Positions 11,834 to 20,214 of a stretch of 44,865 nt of DNA are shown piece after piece (the first letter of the stretch is position 1; every line of letters starts with the position of its first letter). Origin of the DNA: Blattamonas nauphoetae. Lineage: Eukaryota; Preaxostyla; Oxymonadida. Made by a program: the position numbers and the translations under genes. The notes below the pieces were generated by a model. The model had not been told where the DNA came from. It was given only the letters and a program-made list of their open reading frames with translations, and made no database searches. The DNA lies in assembly GCA_033064195.1 (NCBI GenBank), contig JARBJD010000471.1, positions 1-44,865 of the forward strand, in the 5' to 3' direction.

Positions 11834-12265
11834 ATGACACAGCTAGAACTCATCGAAGAACTTGAGCAAATTTTAGAATACACTAATCCCAATCGAAAGG
11901 ACAGTGATATCATGAATTTTCTTTGTCAGAATCATTTATTTCTCATGAAATTAGGATTGTGGAAACCAGAACTGATTGTCAATTTCAAAACTTTAAAACA
12001 ATTATTCCAAAAATATGTTGACATCGACAACCCAACTTGGATGAACTATGACACAAAGAAATGGCGACGAAACCAACCTCAACTGATCTGTCAAATCGCA
12101 GACGTCAGAAAACTTTCCTGTGCATCGGAGGAGATATACGTCAGACTATCAAAAGAACAGATCAGTCAAATGGTGAAGAACATGTGGGTCAGAATTTTTG
12201 ACATCATTCAAAAGTTCGACACTCACAAACAAAAAAAGCAATTCACCACTCTTATCGCGGCTTGA
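11834..12265 (+). CDS. Unknown 143-residue Polinton protein
   Basis: The start is well supported: ATG follows directly on a doubled T-rich block (11801-11833) ending GTACTAA. The protein is acidic at the N terminus (TQLELIEELEQILEY) and then rich in Lys, Gln and Trp. It has no membrane segment, cysteine cluster or recognised motif. No counterpart is visible in front of the polymerase in copies 1 or 3, so it may be specific to copy 2. The last 25 codons overlap one arm of a 30-bp perfect inverted repeat whose other arm lies 160 bases downstream. Function unknown. Confidence 0.5.
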   Translation: MTQLELIEELEQILEYTNPNRKDSDIMNFLCQNHLFLMKLGLWKPELIVNFKTLKQLFQKYVDIDNPTWMNYDTKKWRRNQPQLICQIADVRKLSCASEEIYVRLSKEQISQMVKNMWVRIFDIIQKFDTHKQKKQFTTLIAA

Positions 12266-12404
12266 TCAAAGATCTCGAACAGATTCTTCAATCATGTCAT
12301 CTACAAATTCCAGAGAAAGGTTGATTCATTTCTCAACCATGAGAGGAGAATAGATTTGAACGTTGGTCTTCGGACTTTTGAATGATGTCAAAAATTCTGA
12401 CCCA
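12185..12404. repeat. 30-bp perfect inverted repeat
   Basis: 12185-12214 (TGGGTCAGAATTTTTGACAT, then 10 more bases) is the exact reverse complement of 12375-12404, with 160 bases between. The left arm lies in the 3' end of the 143-residue gene. The right arm lies in a spacer with only a short weak open frame (12382-12579). It could be a transcript-end hairpin or a short inverted duplication of the gene's end. Confidence 0.8.
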
Positions 12405-12589
12405 TGTGGAGAGCAAAACCTCCAAGTTTCTTGAAGATGAAACCAGAATCGTTCGAATAATATCAACCAATCTGTGCCAAAATCTGGATGAAGTACGTGA
12501 AAAGAAAATTACCAAATTGGTTACTTCAAAAAGATCAACAGAAATAAAACTCGTTGTTCTTTTTATTTTTGATTTTTAATTTGTATTAA

Positions 12590-13015
12590 ATGAATCCAAC
12601 TGAAGAGAATCGTGAGAGGCGCCAAACTCCCGCGAGTTTGTTGTACAACGAAAGACGTCGAGTATGTTCGGAACAAGCATTAATTGAATCAATGAGAGAA
12701 GAGAACTGTTCACTAGTCTCTGAGTATGTCAGAAATAATGTGCCGGTGACGTATGTTCATGAGGGAGTTGAATGGAGAATAAAGCCAAAGTTGTGGAATC
12801 AAGGAAACAGACCTCACTTAGCAAAACGTCGACACTACACTCAATCATTTGTTGAAAATGAACTGAAGAAATACAATTGTGAGCTCGTAGGTGAGTACAC
12901 TAAAGTTTTGGTTCCATTCACATATCGAGAGATTGGCGGAAGTGAAGTGTTCAGAATTAGACTTGATGCATGGCTGACTGCTAAGAAAAAACCCCATCTG
13001 AGAATACAAAAATAA
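12590..13015 (+). CDS. Polinton tandem-module protein, copy 2
   Basis: A 141-residue protein with two ~50-residue modules (about residues 28-77 and 86-135), each with NC-[SE]-LV-[SG]-EY and ending W...PH. Compared with copy 1 it has extra residues after the N terminus and at the C terminus. The start is fixed by a promoter-like block (12559-12589) running into TATTAAATG. It is transcribed toward PolB, which begins 43 bases after its stop. The modules have no clear metal-binding cysteines. A nucleic-acid-binding role is a guess based on the basic second strand and on similar repeated modules in large DNA viruses. Confidence 0.65.
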   Translation: MNPTEENRERRQTPASLLYNERRRVCSEQALIESMREENCSLVSEYVRNNVPVTYVHEGVEWRIKPKLWNQGNRPHLAKRRHYTQSFVENELKKYNCELVGEYTKVLVPFTYREIGGSEVFRIRLDAWLTAKKKPHLRIQK

Positions 13016-13023
13016 ACGCTCAA

Positions 13024-13058
13024 CTTTTTTTATTTTCTGATTTTTTAATTTGTAGTAA
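13024..13058 (+). promoter_or_regulatory. Promoter-like block before PolB
   Basis: Two T-rich runs (TTTTTTTATTTTCTG and TTTTTTAATTTG) end in GTAGTAA-ATG. The equivalent positions before the tandem-module genes and before the copy 3 polymerase (39860-39894) have the same doubled layout. The genes further right have only a single block. Confidence 0.55.
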
Positions 13059-16000
13059 ATGGCGGCGACACTGAAATTTGTTGCTGACAGCATCACGAAA
13101 ATAAGAGCACTATTTCCAAACACCACCTTTGAATTCAAGGATGAACATGGTTATGATCGAACATACAAGCCAGAGAGTAGAAACTACCAACATCAGAGAG
13201 CATATCTTCTGTCAATGCTCAAGAATCCAGATCTCCATTTTGAGGGACAAACAAAGAATTTAACGAACTATCAGATCGATGATTTTATTCACAAACTTGA
13301 AGAGAACGACAACAACGCCAAGATGAATGAAGAAGACAGCAAAGCAAGAATGCAAATCATGAAAGAAAATCCAAGAGTGAACAAAGATGAACTGAAAAAG
13401 CAAGTGTTCAGAATGACGTGGAAACTGAAATCAATAGAAGAGAAGCTGATGGCTCATTGGATGAAGAATCTACTGATCATTCAAAAGAAAAATGAACAAA
13501 TGGAAAAGAGAGAAGTGCAGACTTTTGAGGGATTTGAAGAATGCATATTACTTGCTGAACCACGAGACAAAGCAGCATTCAATTCTTGTCTCATGGATGC
13601 ACGAAGGAAGTTCAAAAAGAATGAGGTCGAGAATGTTGAAGATAATGGAAAACAATATCAGTTGTACTTCCACAATCATCTGAAGAACGTTGAAGAAATC
13701 ACATCCTTCATTAAAGCAGTATTCAACAAAGAGAAAGATCATCCATTCAAGATTAGTATTACCTTTGGAAAGATTATTGAGAGAAAAGATAAAGATGAGA
13801 CAACATACAAAGACTTCAGACCAGAATTGGAGAACACATCAAAGAGTTTTCCGACAGTGATACGAAGTGCAGGAGACATCACTGAGTATTCAAAATTTGC
13901 AATCAATCTTATCAAAGAATCACAAGAGAGAACACTAATGGATACCAAGACAATGTACATTGCATTCCACTCCATTCTAGTTGCAGTCTATCGATTCCCA
14001 GTTGAAGGAAAAGCGAACGCAATTCTCACTGAACACATCAAAACGAGAAACGTTCGATACATTGATTCTGAGTACAACATCTGTTTCTTTCAAGCACTAT
14101 CATTCCTCACACTTCCTGAAGTTCAAGGTAAGAAAATATCAATCAATATGAGGAATACTGAAGCTTACAAACTGTTTGCAAAATGGATGAATCTCACACA
14201 TCTCAGATCACATCAATTGACACCACATTTACGAAAATATCCTGGCTTTGATATTGCTTGTGACATTGAGAAAGCAATGATGAAATTCAACATCACGGTT
14301 CATATTTATGAATACGACGAAGACAAGAAGAAATACTTCCTGAGCCAATCGTATATCAACGATAATGATGATGCAAGAGTTCTTCCACTTCTAATGATTC
14401 CACTTACAGCAACTCTCGTTCATGTGATGTTCATTGTTGATCCTGAGAAAATCACTGGATACAAGCTCTATCCATATTGTCAGTCAAGAGGATTCCAAGT
14501 CAAGGATTCTCACTTCAAGACATACTACGAGAAGCATCTCAAAGAGTGTAAAGAACTTGATGGAAAACATGTGAAGAAGATCTCCCTTGACAAAACACCA
14601 AGACCATATGTTCCACATATTCTCAACAATAGAACGTATGAGTTTCTGATGGCACACAAGAGACAAGACGAATTCAAACCAACTCAATACTACATCACTT
14701 ACGATTTCGAAACAATGGAGGATCTCATTCTTGACAATCTATTCTCTGATGACAACACACAATTGATCTCACACTTGAAACCTCTCTCTGTTGCATCAGC
14801 AATCAAAACAAAATCAGGAGTGAAGTCAATCTACTTTGATCTTCGAGATGGAAAAGATTTTGTGAAGCAATGGATCAGAGAACTCTTCAAATATGCAGAA
14901 ACAGTACGAGAGAACAATCAATATGAAGATCCAGAGATTCCGTCACAGAATGAAGTCAGTGTGATTGGATTCAACAGCTCCAGATTCGACATCAATCTCA
15001 TCTTTCGTGATCTCGTTGACAAGGATTGGAAAGTGGTGAGCTTCCTTGGATCCACAACGAAGTCCAAACAAGTATTGATCAGACATGAGAGAACACAACA
15101 CGTCCTTCGATTCATTGACATGATGTCGTACACAGGACCAATGACTTTGGATAATGCAGTCAAAGCTTTTGGAGGAAATACAACACTTCAGAAATCATTC
15201 TTTGCATACGAATCATTTGATTCATCAGACTACGATGCAGTGCTGAGCAAACAAGAACCATTCTCCAAATATGAATTCTACTCCAGTCTGAACAATAGTG
15301 AAATGTCTGACAGTGATTACCAATTGTACCTTGATGATTGGAACAAGCAAGGATTCAAGAATCGATGGGAATATCTGAAATTCTACAACATAAGAGACGT
15401 CGAATGCATGATTGCACCACTTGATAATCTGGTTCATCTGAACTTCCAGTACAAAGTGGATATATTGCACAATCTCTCACTGTCAGCAAATGCTTCTGCA
15501 ATCAAGTATGCATATGCGTATAAGGATTTTGATATTGACGATGATTTCAATGGAGTGGATCAATCTGGTGAAATAAAGATCACGAAACAATACTGGAAAT
15601 ACAAGGTTGCATCATACATTTATCAAGACCAGAAAGCTCATCGCTGCACTGACAAAAATGTCACTGAAGCAGATTCCGATTGGTTTGTTCAACAGTGCAA
15701 GAGAGTGTGCTACATCTTCAAGAGTCACTTCTCACAAGCAGTTCGACCAATACTGGATAGAATCGATAATGCAAAAGGACATTCAAAAGAGAACGTGAAG
15801 ATCTGCTGCGATTACTGCAACACTTACAAGTCAGACAAAGATGAACATCTCACAAGATTGAGAATTCAACTGAAGAAGTACTGTATCTGGAAATCACTTC
15901 CAATGACTCTGACACACGAGCAAACATATCACAAACTCAGAGCAGCAGTGACTGGTGGATTATCGAATGTTCAACATCGACAGAACATCAAAGACGTGAC

Positions 16001-17200
16001 ACCAATCAATCACTTCCAATTCCAAGACAACAAAGTCCTTTCCAAAGATACAGAACACATTTTGACTCATGTCTGTGGTGTTGATTTCAATTCACTGTAT
16101 CCAAGTGCTTTCTCATCAATCAAGAATAAGAACAATCCATACACTAATCACCGAATGCATATGCCAGGAAGATGTTTGTACACTGCAACAGGAGATAAAG
16201 AGTGTCGTGAGATCATCGAGAACAAGAATCAGAAGACACTGTTCGTAGCAGAATTGAAAGGACACATCGATGAAAAGTACATAAATGATTTCATTAACTT
16301 CCCACCAATTTTCAGAAACATTGTGGTCAATACAACAGAAGAGAACATTGGAGAGAAGACATATTCACTGATGAAGAAACATGGATTGAAGACTGATGAC
16401 AAACAACGGAAGCTGACCCAACTCTTGAGCACACACGATCAGTATATGTTCTTTTCGACATACTTTCTCTGGTTCCTCATCGATTATTGCCACTTCATTG
16501 TTGACGATATTAAGACTGTGATGGTATTCTCGAGACATGCTGGATTTGAACCATTTGTGACTTCATTTATGAATGATCGAATAGAAGCAATGAAGGTTGG
16601 AAACAAGGGAAAAGAACAATTCTGTACGACCAACTTGAATGGAAGTTACGGATACGATGGAATGAACACTGAGAAATACAACTCAATCACAATCTGCAAT
16701 GAGAAGAGAACATACTTGAAACAAATGATGAAAGGATTTGTGGCGACTCGAGAGATCAATAAGGACAACTATATCGTGATCGAAGACAGAGAGAAAGCAT
16801 CATGCAAGACATGTCTGCAAGAAGCAGTATTCACACTCGACAATGCCAAGTTCTGGTATCTGAATTTCATCTACAATTTCATGTACAAGTGCCTCGACAT
16901 GAACAAGATTCATTTCTGTGAGGGTGACACTGACTCTGCATATTGGGCAATCTCAGGTGATCCAAATGCTGGAATACATCAACAATTTGAACACGTTCTT
17001 GCTGATAAGGAATTCTATGATGCACACAAATATGAATGGTTTCCCAATCCTGAAAAAGGAGTTGATGATGAGAAGAAGCTGTTGGGATTTGCTATTGAAA
17101 AGGAAGGTGAACAGATGATCTGTCTTGCACCAAAGTGTTACTCCCTCGATGAGAAATGCAAAATCAAAGGAGTGTCTCTGAAGAAAACAAACATCACAAG
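13059..17200 (+). CDS. Polinton protein-primed DNA polymerase B, copy 2, 5' part
   Basis: Family B protein-primed polymerase, open for about 1380 codons up to the hAT-like insertion; the rest of the gene lies at 25364-25600. In order: a helical N-terminal region; around residues 330-510 a segment with NICFFQAL and a later LVHVMF, recalling an OTU-like fold, then a C/H-rich finger near 475-510; exonuclease motifs DFETMEDL (~547), GFNSSRFDIN (~635) and YNIRDVECM (~775); an HNH-like zinc segment (~883-925, DRIDNAKGHSKENV...CDYCN); palm motif A DFNSLYPS (~1009), motif B NLNGSYGYDG (~1192) and motif C GDTDS (~1290). It presumably replicates the linear element using a protein primer. The last 20 codons of the continuous frame (17201-17261) belong to the transposon, not the polymerase. 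Confidence 0.9.
17193..17200. repeat. Target-site duplication of hAT-like B, left
   Basis: ATCACAAG, repeated exactly at 25364-25371 beyond the right end of the element. Confidence 0.85.
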
Positions 17201-17263
17201 CAGGCTGTTCCAAAATGGCCGCTCGGTGGAGAAAATGGTCGCTGGTGAGAATTCGGTATGAAG

Positions 17264-17690
17264 AAATTCAAATAGTGATAATTCTGGTCGCTTTTTGTCC
17301 GATAGCACGTGGAGGCTTGGAATGTATGATCGCACCCACCATTTACTCCGACTCTCACTCAAAGGCTCAGAAGTCATCGTGTTGAGTTGGCACGACAATA
17401 CATTATTTTATCCATTCTACTGACATCAAGGCAACGTTGGGAATTGAGAATAATCACAAATGCCATTAGAGACATCAAAACAATCGATGGATATTCCAAA
17501 ACACACAATTAAATCCTGTGATGAGAGGAGGCAGGTCGATAATAAGCAATAATAATTTCACTCAACTCATCGAAGAATCCAATTCGTTCGCCCTCCGTTC
17601 GCTCTTCATTCACCCTTCGTCCGCATTGCACATCCTCTCGAGTTCTTGATTTCTCCCTTCAATGAATCCAACAACGACAAATATGAGACA
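17264..17690. other. Subterminal region of hAT-like B, no gene
   Basis: AT-rich with scattered short open frames only. Nothing recognisable beyond the element's left end. Confidence 0.5.
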
Positions 17691-18112
17691 AATGTCAGTC
17701 CTTCCGAAGGAATGAATGCCCTTTCAAAAACTGAGCAGCAACCCTGAAGAGAATAAAAAGCGAAACAGAAACAAACAGCGCGATGGCTGGGTCCTTCTGG
17801 CCCATCCTCATTTGGAAGAACTCGACGTTGGATTGCTGGTGGATGCCAGCCTGCTTGAACTCATTGAGCGGCGGAGGAAGACGGAGGTGAAGAGGCGGAG
17901 AGCGTCTGTGCGGACGTGGAGGAGGTGGTCGATCTGCACCGTGCCCTTCCCGCCGAGCAGCAGGTGCATGGGGGTGTCGAAGCTGGGGACGATGGGTGAG
18001 TGTGGAGAGAAGAGGGCTGCGTCGGGGACGTCGGATCATACGTAAAATGCTGTGACTGAGCTGAACTGGAGTCGAGAGGGGGCAGGGACGAAGATGAGGT
18101 GGGAGAGGATGT

Positions 18113-18121
18113 GCTGGAAGT
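18113..18121. repeat. 9-bp target-site duplication of MULE 1, left
   Basis: GCTGGAAGT, repeated exactly at 20206-20214. Confidence 0.85.
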
Positions 18122-18229
18122 GGGGTTGACTATATCCAATCCGTCGATCCATCTATATCCAATCCCATTCGATCAAGCCCATCAGTCAGAGTTACGGATT
18201 TCTCGGACCATTCACACATCACACCTTTA
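18122..18229 (+). repeat. MULE 1 left terminal inverted repeat
   Basis: Matches the reverse complement of 20099-20205 with a few mismatches. Similarity ends after ...CACATCACACCTT. Confidence 0.85.
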
Positions 18230-18234
18230 TTTGT

Positions 18235-18525
18235 ATCATTTTTATTATTCCGACATTTAAAATGAGAATTCAAACCTATTCTGCCCACCGAGTTGATTTT
18301 GAAAGAGAGAAATGAAGACAACAAAAAAAAGAAAGAAAAAAAGTGAACTGAGAGTAAAAGAGACGATGCGGCAAAGGAATCATCGTGTTCACAATAGATT
18401 TCGTCCTGATTTGATGATGTATAGTTCACAAACCGCAAGGTTCGCTGAGCAGGTGAGGCGAAATGTAACTTCGAATTTGGCGTAAAATAGACATGATGTG
18501 AGTTTGTGGGAAGAGATATTGGACC
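18235..18525. other. MULE 1 interior, no gene
   Basis: Holds an A/G-rich run (about 18299-18365) and a weak minus-strand open frame continuing in another phase from the USP fragment. Nothing else supported. Confidence 0.4.
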
Positions 18526-18529
18526 TTTA

Positions 18530-19192
18530 TATCGTTTCTTCGGGAATTTCTTGCGTATCTTGACAAAAGAATGAGAGGGAGGAGTGGAGTCGGAGGAGGT
18601 TGGCCCAGAGCTGTCTCGACAGGAAAGGAGAGATCACAGGTGAGATTGATGAGAGTACAGCGAGCATAGATGACAGATAACACGTGTTGCCCAAGTAAAT
18701 CACACCTATATCCTCCCGCTTTGTGATGTGTGTGGGGTGTTGACTGGAGCTGTATGACGAAGGAGTTCTGAATTGAGAGAGTGTACGAGGTTCCGAATAG
18801 ATGGATGAAGAGGATCTTTGAGGAGATGCAGGGGTCGGAATTGGGGCACGAGAGAGATTGAGAGGGTTCTGTTTGAGCTCTGCGATTGGGGACGATGATT
18901 TAAAGTATGATGACGAATTTAATGGGATTAGCGGTGATGGTGGCAAGGTTCTGTGGGATATTGGAGATTTTAGGCTTTGAAATGTTTTTATCGTTGTGGT
19001 TTGAGAAGGGGGAGAGAGTCGATGCTGAACATGACTTGGCGAAGAGATAGAATCAGAAAAAGGTTGAATTTCTGCTGAATAATTCGCCCTCGATGACTCT
19101 GATGGGATGGGAGAGGCGGGAGTTGAACGAATAATTGTTGTAACTGTAATATCCTGAGATATACGGGATGACGTCGGACTTAGAGGGTTCTT
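18530..19192 (-). pseudogene. Captured exon of a ubiquitin-specific protease (USP, peptidase C19)
   Basis: Minus-strand frame open for about 220 codons without a usable ATG, beginning just after an AAAG that could be a 3' splice site (about 19190). The first ~150 residues are Ser/Pro-rich. Then comes IGVIYLGNTCYLSSMLAVL, which matches the catalytic cysteine box of USP deubiquitinases (GL-x-N-x-GNTCY-[LM]-NS); the cysteine codon is at 18680-18682. USPs remove ubiquitin from proteins. The frame closes about 50 residues later and no histidine box is seen in the element, so this is a fragment. Its first half resembles a disordered N-terminal extension. It lies wholly inside MULE 1, which suggests capture from a host gene. 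Confidence 0.65.
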
Positions 19193-19199
19193 TCAGAGA

Positions 19200-19950
19200 T
19201 TGCGGGCCTTTGGACTCTTAAAACGGGCTAAATCAGAGTGAATGAGAAGACGGTGTGTAAGGTTGGTAGAAAACAAATGAAAATAGAATTTACAGGAGCA
19301 AAGATTCAAACAGATGATCTGAACACAAACAATGCGAGAGTGTACCACGATGTCTCATTGAATCGAGCTGTTCAATGTGATCAAACGATTCGAGTAAGTT
19401 TGAGAGAGCCACCGTCAAAGAGGGTCTTCACTGGAGATTGAGGAAAAGAGAATGGAGGGGTTGATGAAAAACAATGAGACAGACTGGATAAGGGCAGAAA
19501 AGGCTCCCAAACTGGAGAAAGACAGAATGGAGGTTGATCACTGAATTTCCCTTCATTCAATCTGATTCTTGGTTCATTTCACATTTTGGAATACTTAGAG
19601 TGGCAAGTGTTGACTTGGTGGGCCAAAAGGGATCGAGGTGTGTCTTGTCGTTTTTTTCAACTGTCCCGTCCTCTCATCGTCATACGTCCCTTATAGTGAT
19701 GAGAACGTTTGTTTATCAAAATTTTGATGATAGTGTCTAGATCGTCATCACGAAATCCAAACTCGGTTGATCCTGACAGATGAGGGCGATTGGTGAACAC
19801 TATCACTTCACCTTTTCGTTTTCTCGGTTCATTTTACCCTTTTATCTATCATTTCATCACAATTTTTTGACAAATTTTGTTTGATCATGGTTTGTGGTGA
19901 AGTGACACAATGGAACAGCCTAACCAACAAAACACCCAAATTCAGATCAC
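19200..19950. other. MULE 1 interior, right half, no supported gene
   Basis: Only short open frames. About 19608-19630 (TTGGTGGGCCAAAA) is repeated in inverted form near 20050-20075 just inside the right terminal repeat, so there is a small internal inverted repeat. Confidence 0.4.
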
Positions 19951-19954
19951 GCTC

Positions 19955-20030
19955 GACGCTTGCGTGGTGCAATCGGTAGATCGCCCGCTTTGAAAGCTTG
20001 AGGACGCGGGTTCAAGACCTACCAGCGTCC
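19955..20030 (+). other. tRNA-like pol III unit in MULE 1
   Basis: A 6-bp perfect outer stem (GACGCT 19955-19960 with AGCGTC 20024-20029), an A-box-like TGGTGCAATCGG and a T-loop-like GGGTTCAAGACC, followed by a run of at least nine T's, the usual RNA polymerase III stop. The D arm pairs with wobbles; the anticodon arm does not form well, so it is probably a decayed tRNA or tRNA-derived RNA. Its place just inside a MULE terminal repeat parallels the tRNA-like segments in MULE 2. Confidence 0.45.
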
Positions 20031-20098
20031 TCTTTTTTTTTCTCAACTTAGAATTTTTTGGCCCACCAACTCGACATTTGCCCTAAGAGTGATGTCAT

Positions 20099-20205
20099 GA
20101 AAGTGTGATGTGTGAATGGACCGAGAAGACCGTAACTCTGACTGATGGACTTGATCGAATGGGATTGGATATAGATACTTCGGCGGATTGGATATAGTCA
20201 ACCCC
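20099..20205 (-). repeat. MULE 1 right terminal inverted repeat
   Basis: Partner of 18122-18229. It ends in TATAGTCAACCCC directly before the 9-bp duplication. Confidence 0.85.
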
Positions 20206-20214
20206 GCTGGAAGT
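20206..20214. repeat. 9-bp target-site duplication of MULE 1, right
   Basis: GCTGGAAGT, exact partner of 18113-18121. Confidence 0.85.

Larger units (their letters stand above)
18122..20205. mobile_element. Mutator-like element 1 (Pack-MULE-like) carrying a USP exon
   Basis: A 2084-bp element flanked by an exact 9-bp duplication, GCTGGAAGT (18113-18121 and 20206-20214). Terminal inverted repeats of about 106 bp start GGGGTTGACTATATCCAATC and differ at only a few positions. Each repeat holds two copies of TATATCCAATCC. A 9-bp duplication with terminal repeats over 100 bp is the mark of Mutator-like elements. No MULE transposase is present; the interior instead holds an exon with a ubiquitin-protease cysteine box and a tRNA-like unit. 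It has inserted into the degenerate gene carried by hAT-like B, so it is younger than that element. Confidence 0.85.

Noticed and set aside
12382-12579. A 65-codon gene before the tandem-module protein
   Set aside because: The frame starts within the inverted-repeat arm and has no promoter-like block or recognisable feature.
17201-17261. Last codons of the long polymerase frame
   Set aside because: They are the left end of hAT-like B read through to the first stop.
19955-20030. A functional tRNA gene
   Set aside because: Outer stem and boxes are present, but the anticodon arm does not fold, so it is kept only as tRNA-like.
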